This document shows, one piece after another, positions 48,551 through 59,300 of a stretch of DNA of 64,000 nucleotides. A program made the translations under genes and the position numbers. The DNA is from Xenorhabdus sp. IM139775 (lineage in GTDB: Bacteria > Pseudomonadota > Gammaproteobacteria > Enterobacterales > Enterobacteriaceae), in assembly GCF_028598745.1 (NCBI RefSeq), contig NZ_JAQRFK010000003.1, positions 1 to 64,000 on the forward strand, given 5' to 3'. Position 1 is the first letter of the stretch. Each line of letters begins with the position of its first letter. The notes beneath the pieces are model-generated. The model saw only the letters and a program-made list of their open reading frames with translations. It was not told the DNA's origin and searched no databases.

Positions 48551-49545
48551 ATTGGTATCCGTGGCTCAATCATGCCTACCGTCAGTTAGTTGAACTCCAT
48601 CAACAGGGGCGTGGGCATCATGCTATTTTGTTTCATGCTCATGCGGGAATGGGTGCCGATGCTTTATTGTATGGCTTGAGCCGCTGGTTAATGTGCCAGA
48701 ATAAACAGGGAATGAAAAGCTGTGGCAAATGCCACGGCTGTCATTTAATGTTGGCGGAAACGCATTCTGACTGGCATGTCCTTGCGCCTGAGAAGGGCAA
48801 AAATACCATTGGGGTAGACGCAGTACGCCAGCTCAATGAAAAGCTCTATGAATATTCTCAGCAGGGAGGTGCCAAAATTGCGTGGATCACCTCCGCAGAA
48901 TCCCTGACTGATGCGGCTTCTAATGCCTTGTTAAAGACATTGGAAGAGCCGCCCAAAAACACCTATTTTCTGTTGCAGTGCCAGAGTCCTGTCAATTTGC
49001 TGGCCACACTGCGCAGCCGCTGCTTTTACTATTTTATTCCGGCACCTGAATCTTCAGCTGGGCTTTATTGGTTACAAAAACAGCTTCCGGCGATCGCCTC
49101 TTGGGATGCACAAACCGCATTAAAACTCTCCCAAGGGGCGCCATTGGCAGCGGAGCAACTGCTCCAGACGGAAAAATGGCAGCAGAGAAACGCGTTTTGC
49201 CAAGCGATTGAACAGGCATTGCGTAAATGTGATACCCTGTCACTCTTACCATTGCTAAATCGTGATGATGTACAGCAATCTTTGCATTGGCTGATCAGTT
49301 TATTATCCGATGCAGTGAAATGGCGGCAGCAGGCACAGAATTACTGTGTTAACCAAGATCAACAAGTATTGATTCATTATCTTGCTTCTACCCAAAGTGT
49401 GGAAACATTATTAAATACTGTTGATGATTGGGTGCATTGTCGTCATCAATTATTCTCTGTGGTGGGCGTCAATCGGGAATTGTTGTTAACGGAACAATTA
49501 CTCAATTGGGAAAAACAGTTTTGTCCGGCACAGTCACTTAGTTAG
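48547..49545 (+). CDS. holB: DNA polymerase III delta' subunit (HolB)
   Basis: 332 residues from [15 protein letters not shown] (E. coli 334); the frame extends back into tmk but this ATG overlaps the tmk TGA as in E. coli. Clamp-loader AAA+ fold with degenerate nucleotide site, Zn module CGKCHGCHL, sensor-like [15 protein letters not shown] and the SRC motif LRSRC. Part of the gamma complex that loads the beta clamp. Confidence 0.95.
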   Translation: MNWYPWLNHAYRQLVELHQQGRGHHAILFHAHAGMGADALLYGLSRWLMCQNKQGMKSCGKCHGCHLMLAETHSDWHVLAPEKGKNTIGVDAVRQLNEKLYEYSQQGGAKIAWITSAESLTDAASNALLKTLEEPPKNTYFLLQCQSPVNLLATLRSRCFYYFIPAPESSAGLYWLQKQLPAIASWDAQTALKLSQGAPLAAEQLLQTEKWQQRNAFCQAIEQALRKCDTLSLLPLLNRDDVQQSLHWLISLLSDAVKWRQQAQNYCVNQDQQVLIHYLASTQSVETLLNTVDDWVHCRHQLFSVVGVNRELLLTEQLLNWEKQFCPAQSLS

Positions 49546-49558
49546 AGACGAGCATATT

Positions 49559-50344
49559 ATGTTTTTAGTGGATTCACATTGTCATCTCGATTGCCTTGAT
49601 TATGAAACGCTGCACAAAAGTGTCGATGATGTTGTGGCGAAAGCAGCCGGGCGGGACGTGAAATATATGTTGGCCGTGGCCACAACGCTGCCTGGTTTCC
49701 GGCAAATGAAGACGTTGATTGGTAAACGGGAAAACGTCGCCTATTCCTGCGGCATCCACCCATTGAATTTGGATGAAGGTCACGATTTCGAAGAGCTTGC
49801 CCGTCTGGCTGCGGATGAAGATGTTGTCGCAATGGGGGAAACCGGGCTGGATTATTATTACCAGAAAGAGAATGCTGAACTCCAGAGAACCGCGTTTCGT
49901 CAACATATTCGCATTGGCCGTGAACTCAATAAACCGGTCATTGTGCATACCCGTGAAGCAAGAGACGATACATTGATGGTTTTGCGGGAAGAAAAAGTCC
50001 AAGATTGTGGCGGTGTACTGCACTGCTTCACGGAAGATAAAGAAACGGCAAGGACTTTGCTGGATTTGGGTTTTTATATCTCTTTTTCCGGCATTATCAC
50101 CTTCCGTAATGCCGAACAGATCCGCGAAGCGGCAAGATTTGTGCCACTGGATCGCATTCTGGTAGAAACTGACTCACCTTATCTGGCGCCCGTTCCCCAT
50201 CGTGGCAAACAGAACCAGCCGGCTTATGTCCGTGATGTGGCTGAATATATGGCTGTATTGAAAGGGGTCAGCATTGATGAACTGGCTGCGGTGACGACAA
50301 GAAATTTTGGTGAACTGTTTCATATCGATATTAAAGCAGACTAA
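49559..50344 (+). CDS. ycfH: TatD-family metallohydrolase YcfH
   Basis: 261 residues (E. coli 265). Metal ligands are seen in VDSHCHLDCLD, GETGLDYYYQ, VIVHTREARDDT, LHCFTED and ETDSPYLAPVPHRGK. TIM-barrel hydrolase, probable DNase or D-aminoacyl hydrolase; physiological substrate uncertain. Last gene of the pabC row. In E. coli ptsG follows; here hinT follows after 53 nt. Confidence 0.94.
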   Translation: MFLVDSHCHLDCLDYETLHKSVDDVVAKAAGRDVKYMLAVATTLPGFRQMKTLIGKRENVAYSCGIHPLNLDEGHDFEELARLAADEDVVAMGETGLDYYYQKENAELQRTAFRQHIRIGRELNKPVIVHTREARDDTLMVLREEKVQDCGGVLHCFTEDKETARTLLDLGFYISFSGIITFRNAEQIREAARFVPLDRILVETDSPYLAPVPHRGKQNQPAYVRDVAEYMAVLKGVSIDELAAVTTRNFGELFHIDIKAD

Positions 50345-50397
50345 GTTAACCCTATCACACTGTGTTTTTAGGTATCACGACAAAAAGGAGAAGTAAG

Positions 50398-50748
50398 ATG
50401 GCTGAAGAAACGATTTTTAGTAAAATAATCCGCCGAGAAATTCCTTCTGATATTATTTATCAGGATGATTTGGTTACCGCATTCCGCGATATTTCCCCTC
50501 AGGCACCAACCCATGTTTTGATCATACCTAATGTATTGATCCCAACAATTAACGATGTGACCGCTGATCATGAACTTGCTTTGGGGCGTCTGTTTACCGT
50601 AGCCGCAAAAATTGCGAAAGAAGCCGGCATTGCAGAAGATGGCTACCGTTTGATCATGAACTGTAATCATCATTCAGGACAGGAAGTTTTCCATATCCAC
50701 ATGCATTTGGTTGGTGGCCGCCCATTGGGCCCGCTATTGGCAAAATAA
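50398..50748 (+). CDS. hinT: HIT-family purine nucleoside phosphoramidase HinT (YcfF)
   Basis: 116 residues from [19 protein letters not shown] with AAGGAG before it (E. coli 119). Catalytic histidine triad in [17 protein letters not shown]. Hydrolyses nucleoside 5'-phosphoramidates and acyl-adenylates. Lies directly between ycfH and lpoB; the E. coli genes ptsG, fhuE and ycfL are not here. Confidence 0.96.
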   Translation: MAEETIFSKIIRREIPSDIIYQDDLVTAFRDISPQAPTHVLIIPNVLIPTINDVTADHELALGRLFTVAAKIAKEAGIAEDGYRLIMNCNHHSGQEVFHIHMHLVGGRPLGPLLAK

Positions 50749-50814
50749 TAAGCCGGCAGAATAAGTCAACTGATGAGTATCGGTACAAGGTAGCGATGTG
50801 ACTGGAGTCGATGA

Positions 50815-51384
50815 ATGAAAAGAATTCTCTTTGTTATGTTATCAGCAATATTGCTGGCGAGTTGTGTAGCCCCAGAAACTCAGTTGCCTGCTCCTGTTTC
50901 ACCGGCGAAACCAGAGAAAAAACCGGAGCCGTCGGTAGGGCCATCAGAAAAAGTGCCTCAGCCCCCTAAGATTCAGTCTATTGATTGGCAGGGTATTGTT
51001 CAGCCATTAGTTGATCAGATGGTTAATGCGAAGGGTGTGGAAGCGGGAAAATTACTGCTTGTTGATTCGGTCAAGAACAACACGAATGGTTCATTGCGAA
51101 CCCTGAATGTCACCGATGTGCTCACGGGAGCAATCAGTCATAAACAGGCTTTTCAGGTTGTACCGAAATCCCAAGTGCATGTTGCCAGACAGGCACTGGG
51201 TTTATCCGCGGAAGATAGCTTGGGATTGCGCAGTAAGTCCATTGGATTGGCACGTTATTTAAATGCCGATTATGTTCTCTATTCTGTCATCTCCAATCAT
51301 CAAGGCCAGCGTGATCTGGAGATGCAGTTAATGCTGGTTAAAACAGGCGAGATACTCTGGTCAGGCCGTGGCGACGTTAACTAA
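50815..51384 (+). CDS. lpoB: Outer-membrane lipoprotein LpoB, activator of PBP1b
   Basis: 189 residues (E. coli 213). Lipobox LLASC with lipidated Cys17, a Pro/Lys-rich linker (residues 20-55, VSPAKPEKKPEPSVG) that crosses the periplasm, then the globular domain with LLLVDSVKNNTNGSLRT, LGLSAEDSLGLRSKSIGLAR and the ending [12 protein letters not shown]. The linker is shorter than in E. coli. Stimulates PBP1b from the outer membrane. Its last 17 nt overlap thiK. Confidence 0.93.
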   Translation: MKRILFVMLSAILLASCVAPETQLPAPVSPAKPEKKPEPSVGPSEKVPQPPKIQSIDWQGIVQPLVDQMVNAKGVEAGKLLLVDSVKNNTNGSLRTLNVTDVLTGAISHKQAFQVVPKSQVHVARQALGLSAEDSLGLRSKSIGLARYLNADYVLYSVISNHQGQRDLEMQLMLVKTGEILWSGRGDVN

Positions 51385-52300
51385 CGACAACGCTTTGCTC
51401 AGGGTGTTGTGTCAGTTATGGCCTGATATTCCGGCAGCGTCTTGGGAAATCAGGCCATTAACGGGTCTGACACAGGGAAGTTACTCTATTTCCAGTAATG
51501 ATATTTCCAGTAATGATATTGCCAGTAATGATATTACCCATAATGTGCGTCAGATGGTTGGACGCGCACAAACATCGCACAGCGAAATGCTTGGTGTGGA
51601 TCGTCAACGGGAAAATCAGATCTTGCGGCGGTTATCTTCCACAGGTATTGCGCCCAAGGTAATTGCTATGCACGGAACATGGTTACTGCTTGAGTGGCTC
51701 ACCGGCACAAAAGTGAAACCGGATACATTGTGCCAGCCTGCTTTGCAGCAATTATTGGCGCAAACTCTTGCTATTCTGCATAGCCGCCCTCCATTGGGTT
51801 ACCCCCTGCAATTAAAAAAACAATTGGCCTTTCAGTGGCAGCGGATTGACAGAAAACGCCTGTCTCCTGATTGGTTGCGGCTGCACAAATTTTTTATGGC
51901 AACCCGTGAACCCACCGCGTTAAAGGTGGCGCCGGCGCATATGGATGTTCACCCTGATAATCTGTTAATAACCGAAGAAGGGCTAAAACTGATTGATTGG
52001 GAATATGCTGCGGATGTCGATATCGGCTTGTCACTGGCAGTCCTGTTCAAAGGAAATCAATGGGATGCGATACAGCAAAAAACGTTTCTGAACTATTATT
52101 GTACCCAGACCTCAGGCTATTCAGATACCCGGTTATTGCAGCGACAAATTCAGCGATGGGAACCGTGGGTCAATTATATGATGTTGATGTGGTATGAAGT
52201 GCGCTGGCAGCAAACAAGGGAACAAGCATTTTTATTGCTGGCGCATCCTTTGCGCCAGATTTTTAAACTGTCGTCAATGACAACCAATAAAGAGAAGTGA
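51368..52300 (+). CDS. thiK: Thiamine kinase ThiK (YcfN), with a repeat insertion
   Basis: 310 residues against 274 in E. coli. Aminoglycoside-phosphotransferase fold with catalytic loop [18 protein letters not shown] and metal Asp in [16 protein letters not shown]. Phosphorylates thiamine in salvage. The extra length lies mainly near the N-terminus: residues about 38-60 contain [20 protein letters not shown], made by a 15-nt tandem repeat, replacing the conserved glycine-rich strand region. The rest looks intact. Starts inside lpoB, and ends 8 nt before nagZ. Confidence 0.88.
   Translation: MATLTNDNALLRVLCQLWPDIPAASWEIRPLTGLTQGSYSISSNDISSNDIASNDITHNVRQMVGRAQTSHSEMLGVDRQRENQILRRLSSTGIAPKVIAMHGTWLLLEWLTGTKVKPDTLCQPALQQLLAQTLAILHSRPPLGYPLQLKKQLAFQWQRIDRKRLSPDWLRLHKFFMATREPTALKVAPAHMDVHPDNLLITEEGLKLIDWEYAADVDIGLSLAVLFKGNQWDAIQQKTFLNYYCTQTSGYSDTRLLQRQIQRWEPWVNYMMLMWYEVRWQQTREQAFLLLAHPLRQIFKLSSMTTNKEK
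51488..51547 (+). repeat. 15-bp in-frame tandem repeat within thiK
   Basis: Units ATTTCCAGTAATGAT (51488-51502), the identical unit (51503-51517), ATTGCCAGTAATGAT (51518-51532) and a decayed ATTACCCATAATGTG (51533-51547). Encodes (I-S-S-N-D)n. In frame, so copy number changes would not break the gene. Confidence 0.9.
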
Positions 52301-52308
52301 GGAATGCG

Positions 52309-53328
52309 ATGGGGCCAGTAATGTTAGATGTTGTTGGCTATGAACTGGATAACGAAGAGCGCGAAATTCTACAGCATCCCTTAGTGGGGGGCTTAATTTT
52401 GTTTACCCGCAACTTCCATGATACAAAGCAATTACGTGAATTAGTTCGCCAAATTCGCGCCGCTTCCCGCCACCGTCTGGTGATTGCGGTTGATCAGGAG
52501 GGCGGGCGTGTTCAGCGTTTTCACGAGGGATTTACGCGTTTACCCGCAGCACAATCTTTTGCTTGTGTCCATGACATGCTGATGGGCGCACATCTGGCAG
52601 AAGAGTCTGGTTGGTTGATGGCATCAGAAATGATCGCCATGGATATCGATATCAGCTTTGCGCCGGTGCTGGATTTGGGTCATAAATGCACCGCAATTGG
52701 TGAACGTTCATTCCATGAAGAGCCTGAACCTGCGATGGTGATGGCAGAAAAATTTATCAAGGGAATGCACTCTGCGGGTATGCGCTCGACGGGTAAACAT
52801 TTTCCGGGACATGGGGCAGTGACGGCGGATTCCCATAAAGAAACGCCAAGGGATAACCGCTCCATGGATGCCATTAGTTGTCATGATATGGTGATTTTCC
52901 GCGATTTCATCCAGCGTAATCTGCTGGATGCCATTATGCCTGCCCATGTTATTTATCCTCAGATAGATCACCGCCCTGCAAGTGGCTCACCCTATTGGCT
53001 GAAATCCATACTGCGTGAGCAACTGGGCTTTGAAGGCGTTATTTTTTCCGATGATTTGTCCATGGAGGGTGCCGCAGTGATGGGCAGTTATGCGGAACGG
53101 GCGAAAGCCTCACTGGATGCCGGCTGTGACATGATTTTGGTGTGTAACAACCGGGCAGGCGCGGTCAGTGTGCTGGATAACCTTCCGCTGATTGACTCCC
53201 CCAAAGTTAAGCAGTTATACCATCAAGGAAAACAATTTAGTTTGGCAGAATTACAGAAATCTGAACGTTGGCAAAAGGCGAATCAGGCATTACAAGGTTT
53301 GTGCGAAACATGGTTAAGCTGTGAATAA
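52309..53328 (+). CDS. nagZ: Beta-N-acetylglucosaminidase NagZ
   Basis: 339 residues from [17 protein letters not shown] (E. coli 341), with GAGGA 6 nt before. Glycoside hydrolase family 3 marks: [23 protein letters not shown], the catalytic-loop [18 protein letters not shown] and nucleophile Asp in [17 protein letters not shown]. Cytoplasmic enzyme that removes GlcNAc from anhydromuropeptides during cell-wall recycling. Cotranscribed with lpoB and thiK; the E. coli ycfP next door is missing. Confidence 0.96.
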   Translation: MGPVMLDVVGYELDNEEREILQHPLVGGLILFTRNFHDTKQLRELVRQIRAASRHRLVIAVDQEGGRVQRFHEGFTRLPAAQSFACVHDMLMGAHLAEESGWLMASEMIAMDIDISFAPVLDLGHKCTAIGERSFHEEPEPAMVMAEKFIKGMHSAGMRSTGKHFPGHGAVTADSHKETPRDNRSMDAISCHDMVIFRDFIQRNLLDAIMPAHVIYPQIDHRPASGSPYWLKSILREQLGFEGVIFSDDLSMEGAAVMGSYAERAKASLDAGCDMILVCNNRAGAVSVLDNLPLIDSPKVKQLYHQGKQFSLAELQKSERWQKANQALQGLCETWLSCE

Positions 53329-53833
53329 CCATGAAAGGTTGGATTAGGTAAATTTGTCTTAATAAAACTGGCTGACTCTTCGCACCGCGAGGCGTCAGCA
53401 AGCTTCATCATTTGCATCTGTCACGATGATAAAAACCGATTTATTTCACGCCCAATATTTTTCCTGTCCTTGTTGGCAGCGTAGTTTGGCGGGGTTAAAG
53501 ATTTCTATTCACATAATATTAACACTGTAAATATCCGTGATAAATAAATCTGATTTATATCTAATTTATTGAAAATCAGTCTACAATTTTTGTGATTGAT
53601 GTCTAATTAATCAAAAGAATTTAATTAAGGTCATTTTTGGTATGACCAACTGACCGGCCATGATATTCTGGCGATATTTTCGATATGAAATTTGTTTAGC
53701 CTGAAGTTATTTAAGGCCGTTATTCAAGGTTTTTATACAAGTGTTTTACACGAGTTTTTTATACAAGTTTTTTACACAAAGAACGCCGTTTAACGCTTTA
53801 CATAACATTAGTTGTATTTTCAGTGGGGTAGTC
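53329..53833. other. Intergenic region upstream of ndh
   Basis: About 500 nt. Visible: a stem GCTGAC/GTCAGC at about 53370-53399 that may end the nagZ transcript, AT-rich sequence, and the 13-nt tandem repeat at 53725-53776 just before ndh. No gene or ycfP remnant recognised. Confidence 0.5.
53725..53776. repeat. 13-bp tandem repeat upstream of ndh (4 copies)
   Basis: CAAGGTTTTTATA, CAAGTGTTTTACA, CGAGTTTTTTATA, CAAGTTTTTTACA, then a partial CAAAG. It ends 57 nt before the ndh ATG, within the likely leader or promoter. Confidence 0.75.
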
Positions 53834-55138
53834 ATGACAACGCCAAAGACAAGAATTGTCATTATTGGTGGGGGCGCTGGTGGTTTAGAACTGGCAACGC
53901 GTTTGGGGCATAAATTAGGGCGTAACAAGAAAGCCGAAATTACTTTGGTGGATCGTAACAACAGCCATTTATGGAAACCACTATTGCATGAAGTTGCAAC
54001 GGGTTCTCTTGATGATGGCGTTGATGCTTTGAGCTATTTGGCTCATGCAAGTAATCATTATTTCAATTTCCAGCTAGGGGCACTCACGAATATCCATCGT
54101 GAAGAGAAGAAAATTACGCTGGCTGAGATCCGTAATGAAGACAGTGATTTGTTGGTGCCAGAGCGTGAACTGGCTTACGACATCCTTGTCATGGCATTGG
54201 GCAGCCAGTCTAATGATTTTGGCACGGCGGGTGTGAAGGACAATTGTATTTTCCTTGATAATCCGCAACAGGCGCATCGTTTCCACAATGAGATGTTAAA
54301 CCTGTTCCTGAAATATTCGGCCAATCAATGTGCCGAAGAAAAAGTGAATATTGCGATTGTTGGTGGTGGTGCGACGGGCGTAGAGCTTTCCGCAGAACTC
54401 TATAATGCCGTTAAACAACTGAACAGTTATGGTTTTGAGAGCCTGAATTCAGATGCCCTGAATGTGACCTTGGTTGAAGCGGGAGAGCGTATTCTGCCTG
54501 CATTGCCGACACGTATTTCCAGTGCAGCTCATCAAGAGTTGACTAAACTGGGCGTTAAGGTATTAACTAAAACAATGGTCACCAGCGCCGATGAGCATGG
54601 GCTGAATACAAAAGACGGTGAACAGATCAAAGCGTCCCTGATGGTTTGGGCGGCGGGAATTAAAGCACCTGACTTTATGAAAGAGATTGGTGGATTGGAA
54701 ACCAACCGTATCAACCAATTGGTTGTGAAGCCGACTCTGCAAACCACACTGGATGATCATGTTTTTGCCATTGGGGATTGTGCATCATGCCCGAAAAAAG
54801 AGGGTGGTTTTGTTCCTCCTCGTGCCCAGTCCGCTCATCAGATGGCAAGCCGTTGCTATGATAATATCTTGGCATTGTTAAATGAAAAACCATTGAAAGA
54901 GTATGTTTATAAAGATCATGGCTCATTGGTTTCATTATCCAAGTTCAGTACTGTTGGTAGTCTGATGGGGAACTTGATGCGGGGTTCAATGATGGTTGAA
55001 GGCCGTATTGCTCGTATAGTTTACATCTCGTTGTATCGTATGCATCAGGTCGCTTTGCATGGATACATTAAAACAGGCTTGATGATGCTGGTTGGCGGCA
55101 TTAACCGTGTTATTCGCCCACGCCTGAAGTTGCATTAA
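53834..55138 (+). CDS. ndh: NADH:quinone oxidoreductase type II (Ndh)
   Basis: 434 residues from [20 protein letters not shown], same as E. coli; the frame is open further up through the 13-nt repeat, which is not protein-like. Two Rossmann motifs: [17 protein letters not shown] and [19 protein letters not shown], plus AIGDCASCP near the flavin. C-terminal membrane-binding helices end [14 protein letters not shown]. Non-proton-pumping NADH dehydrogenase of the respiratory chain. Monocistronic. Confidence 0.96.
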   Translation: MTTPKTRIVIIGGGAGGLELATRLGHKLGRNKKAEITLVDRNNSHLWKPLLHEVATGSLDDGVDALSYLAHASNHYFNFQLGALTNIHREEKKITLAEIRNEDSDLLVPERELAYDILVMALGSQSNDFGTAGVKDNCIFLDNPQQAHRFHNEMLNLFLKYSANQCAEEKVNIAIVGGGATGVELSAELYNAVKQLNSYGFESLNSDALNVTLVEAGERILPALPTRISSAAHQELTKLGVKVLTKTMVTSADEHGLNTKDGEQIKASLMVWAAGIKAPDFMKEIGGLETNRINQLVVKPTLQTTLDDHVFAIGDCASCPKKEGGFVPPRAQSAHQMASRCYDNILALLNEKPLKEYVYKDHGSLVSLSKFSTVGSLMGNLMRGSMMVEGRIARIVYISLYRMHQVALHGYIKTGLMMLVGGINRVIRPRLKLH

Positions 55139-55149
55139 TTTAGCCAAAA

Positions 55150-55186
55150 ATGGCTCATCTTAAAGGAATTAATTAAGGTGAGCCAT
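55150..55186 (+). terminator. Hairpin at the 3' end of ndh
   Basis: ATGGCTCATCTTAA and TTAAGGTGAGCCAT form a 14-bp stem (one G-T) with a 9-nt loop, 11 nt past the ndh stop. No strong U-run. Confidence 0.6.
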
Positions 55187-55802
55187 TGACCTACCCATTA
55201 TATTTATTATTATACATGGCATAATTATTCTTCTCCAAAGTTACTTCAGTTGTTTATTATAATGAATAAAACGTATTCAAATTAAATCGGGATCTTATTT
55301 TAATTAATTCATTATTGTTATATGTAATGTCTTTTTAAATAATGGGCGGGTTATCAATCGGTTTTCATAATAGTGACATACACAATAATAGTGATACACA
55401 CAAATTATGAGGATGACTTATCAGTATATTTAATTAATCGTTATAATAAGACTCGATTTGGTTGGGTTACTCTGGTATCACAAGTTTGTTCAGTCTGTAG
55501 TATTAAATTGTAGTATTAAACTGTAATGATCTATTTTTTATGCAGTATAAAATGGGAGGATATCAAATTAGTCTTCATGCACTCAGTTTTCATAAAATAG
55601 GTATAGAAAATGTTTTTTTCGAAAAGTCAATGCGAAAACTATTCACAATAATAAATGGCTATATGCCCAATGACTTTACCGGATTGATGAAATAAGATTT
55701 TTCACAAACAATGAATTTCGCATTTTTAGCTTAATTCATAGGATCGGGAACGATTCTTTCAATCAAATCGTGTGGGAAATTATCAATATATCAGGGTGCT
55801 AT
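55187..55802. other. Long AT-rich region between ndh and the ycfJ-like gene
   Basis: About 600 nt with no supported gene. It contains two small tandem duplications: an 18-nt unit ATAATAGTGACATACACA (55367-55384) with a near copy at 55385-55402, and a 13-nt unit TGTAGTATTAAAT/TGTAGTATTAAAC around 55496-55521. Otherwise A/T-rich; promoter of the 55803 gene expected here. Confidence 0.5.
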
Positions 55803-56276
55803 GTGGTTAAACTAACGATAAGACAGTATGTAATTGGTTCTATAATCACTCTCATTACTATTGCCATCATTGGTGCCGCAGCAACGTTTTATTTTGATTC
55901 TCCACGCCCCAGCGTTGCACAGGTATTATCGTCGGAACCGATCAGATCAACGGTTGTTTTTCGCCAATCCTATTGCCCTATTACGGTATTTCCCATTCCC
56001 GTTACGGTAAAAGCGATATCAGGCAATCACTTGACTGCCTATCAATATCGTATCTTAACTCTGCTTGAACACCTGAAAGCCAATCGGGAATATCCGGCTT
56101 TAATCCCTTCAGCGTTAGCAAATTGCACAGAATTTAATTTTAAGCAGCCACATGTTGTCGCGTATGACGTCAATTATGTCATTGGAGAGCAGCCAGGAAA
56201 AATCAGGATAGAGTACAAACCCGATGACACGATCCCCTTAAATGAGAAAGGTCAATTAGTCCTGAAACCATATTGA
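55803..56276 (+). CDS. YcfJ-like envelope protein lacking the glycine-zipper core
   Basis: 157 residues from GTG 55803 (AGGGT 6 nt upstream); GTG 55770 is an alternative. One N-terminal membrane segment (residues 9-30, IGSIITLITIAIIGAAATF). Both ends resemble E. coli YcfJ, which also follows ndh: PSVAQVLSSEPIRSTV with Cys58, and the C-terminal AYDVNYVIGEQPGKIRIEY then IPLNEKGQLVL. YcfJ has between them a Gly-rich 2TM zipper flanked by Cys; here residues 59-107 are a different, Gly-poor, partly helical stretch (TAYQYRILTLLEHLKANREY), with Cys108 where the second YcfJ Cys would be. Probably a periplasmic, membrane-anchored protein; function unknown. Confidence 0.7.
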   Translation: MVKLTIRQYVIGSIITLITIAIIGAAATFYFDSPRPSVAQVLSSEPIRSTVVFRQSYCPITVFPIPVTVKAISGNHLTAYQYRILTLLEHLKANREYPALIPSALANCTEFNFKQPHVVAYDVNYVIGEQPGKIRIEYKPDDTIPLNEKGQLVLKPY

Positions 56277-56321
56277 CAACAATGAATGACGCTTACTTTT
56301 TAGCAGAAGATAGCATAAAAG

Positions 56322-56349
56322 GGTTGCACTGTTTTGTATTAGTGCAACC
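56322..56349. terminator. Terminator hairpin between the ycfJ-like gene and mfd
   Basis: GGTTGCACT (56322-56330) and AGTGCAACC (56341-56349) are perfect 9-nt complements with a 10-nt loop between convergent genes. Confidence 0.6.
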
Positions 56350-56392
56350 GTGGCATCATTTTTTCATCGTTCAGGTCGCTAATCGATCCTGA

Positions 56393-59300
56393 TTAAGCCT
56401 CGATCTGGTGCTGAACGAAATTTTCTAATAATTGTTGGATAAAAGATAAACGAGAAACATGCTCAGTTAAGTCAGTCATGAATTTCAATTTAAATGGCCC
56501 ATCCAGCCGGTAAACCTTAGGCTGCGTTTGTAATAAGCCAATGAGATAATTCGGCTCGACTTTATTGTGACTCCCAAATTCAATAAAGCCGCCTTTTTCA
56601 TGGGCTTCAATGCGTTTGATACCGAGTCGTTGGGCGATCAGGCGAATAGCCGCAGATTGCAACAGTTGACGCCCCGGATCAGGCAGAGCGCCAAAGCGGT
56701 CAATCAGTTCCACTTTCAGCTCATTCAATTCGCCATTATCCTGCGCGCTGGCGATGCGTTTATAGAACGATAAGCGCATGTTAACATCCGGAATATAGTC
56801 ATCAGGTAAAAGCACAGGCATACGCAGTTCTATCTCAGTCTGGTTGTTGGTGAGATCTTCAAGCGAAGGTTCCCGTCCCTCCTTAAGCGCATCCACCGCA
56901 CTCTCCAATAATTCCATATAGAGCGTGAAACCGATACTGGCCATCTGCCCACTTTGATCTTCACCCAATAATTCACCCGCTCCCCTGATTTCCAAGTCGT
57001 GAGTCGCCAAGGCAAAACCGGCACCCAGATCTTCGAGCGAGGCAATGGCTTCCAGCCGTTTTTTCGCATCACTGGTCATGGCTTTGGGATGAGGGGTCAG
57101 TAAATAGGCATAAGCTTGGTGATGAGAGCGTCCGACACGCCCACGTAATTGGTGTAATTGGGCTAAACCAAAATGATCGGCACGTTCAATAATAATGGTA
57201 TTGGCACTGGGAATATCGATACCGGTTTCGATAATCGTGGTACATATCAACACATTAAAACGCTGATGATGGAAATCCGTCATCACGCGCTCCAAATCGC
57301 GTTCACGCATTTGCCCATGTCCTACCACAATTCTGGCTTCGGGCACTAACTCTTCCAGCCGGGCTTTTGCTTTTTCGATATTTTCAACATCGTTATACAG
57401 ATAGTAAACTTGCCCGCCGCGCAAAATTTCACGCAGGATAGATTCACGTACCACGAGGCTATCATATTCACGCACAAACGTTTTCACGGCCAGACGACGG
57501 GCAGGAGGCGTGGCGATAATGGAAAGATCGCGCATACCGCTCATTGCCATATTGAGGGTACGCGGGATCGGGGTGGCTGTCAGTGTCAGGACGTCAACAT
57601 CGGCCCGAATTGATTTAATCCGCTCTTTATGGCGAACCCCGAAGCGGTGCTCTTCATCGACGATGAGTAAACCGAGATCTTTCCAGCGCAGATCGCTTTG
57701 CAGGAGCTTATGAGTACCAATAATGATATCCACTTTGCCTTCCGCCGCCATATCGATGACCTGCTGTTGTTCTTTTGCACTCCGGAAGCGTGACATCACT
57801 TCAAGGTGTACCGGCCAATTTGCAAAGCGATCGCGGAAATTATCGTAATGTTGTTGGGCCAATAAGGTGGTCGGCACCAAAACTGCAACTTGCTTATTGT
57901 TGGTGATGGACAGAAATGCGGCGCGCATCGCCACTTCTGTTTTCCCAAACCCGACATCGCCGCATATCAGCCTGTCCATGGCAATCGGTTCGCACATATC
58001 AGCAAGTACCGCGTTGATGGCCTGTTCTTGATCAGGCGTCGTATCAAAGGGGAAACTTTGGCAGAACAGTTGGTATTGTTCGCGATCGTTTTCGAAAGCA
58101 AAACCGGGTTTAACGGCACGTTGTGCGTAAACATCCAAAAGTTCGGCTGCAACATCACGCACTTTTTCAGCCGCTTTCTGGCGGGCTTTGCCCCATGCCT
58201 CTCCCCCCAATTTATGCAATGGGGCGCTCTCCTCAGCCCCACCCGCATAACGGCTGATGAGATGAAGGGAGGAGACAGGCACATATAATTTGTCTTCCCC
58301 GGCATAAGTCAGGATAAGATACTCGGCCTGAATGCCACCCGCTTCTAACGTGATTAACCCCTGATAACGACCAACGCCATGCTCAAGGTGAACCACCGGC
58401 TGTCCATGCCGTAATTCAGCGAGATTGCGGATGAGTGTATCGGTATTGATCGTCCGCCGATTATCTTGACGGCGACGGCTGACACGTTCGCCAAGCATGT
58501 CACTTTCACAAATCAACGCGAGATGGTTGTCTTCGTCAACAAACCCATGTTCTGCGGCGCCAACCATCAAATAGTGGCCGGGGCGGTCGGCGTCAGTGAG
58601 CTGGTTTATTTTTACCGGATTGATTTTGATGCGAGATAATAAATCCTGTACGGATTCCCGACGCCCCTCACTTTCCACCGAAAATACGATTTTGCCTTCG
58701 CCGCTGAATTGCTCCATGAAACGGCGTAATTTATCCCATGGGGCTTTTTGTTGTGCCGCCACCGATAAATCAGGCAGTGGATGATAGGCAAGGTTGGTAT
58801 TCCTTACCTTTTGCGGCAGGGGACCGTTATCAACTTCAATACGAGGCCAGTTTTTCAATTCCGAAAATAGCTTATTGACCGGCAACCATAACTGTTCAGG
58901 CGCAAGTAACGGGCGCATGGGGTCAACTTTGCGGCGCTCAAAGCGTTGTTTTGCATCTTGCCAGAAACGCTCCGCGGCAGTGGTCAAATTCTGGGTAATT
59001 AACAGGGTATTTTCGGGCAGATAGTCAAAGATGGCGGGCAACGGTTGTTCAAAAAATAGCGGTTGCCAATATTCAATGCCAGCCGGCAGCATTTTTTTAC
59101 TGACTTGCTGATAAACATGTTCAGCATCACGACGGACTTCAAACTGTTCACGCCATTGTCTGCGAAACAGCTCAATCGCTGCTTGGTCGGTCGGGAATTC
59201 ATGTGCCGGTAATAAACTGATTTTTTCCACTTCGGCCAACGTGCGCTGGGTATCCACGTCAAAAGTGCGCAGGCTGTCGATCTCATCATCAAAAAAATCG

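Noticed and set aside
53590..53625. FNR-like site (TTGAT...AATCAA) upstream of ndh
   Set aside because: The half-sites are 8 bp apart rather than 4, so it does not fit the FNR consensus although E. coli ndh is FNR-regulated.
57890..58305. Frames of 132 and 112 residues in the mfd region
   Set aside because: Alternative-frame shadows of mfd, with no start signals and no family features.
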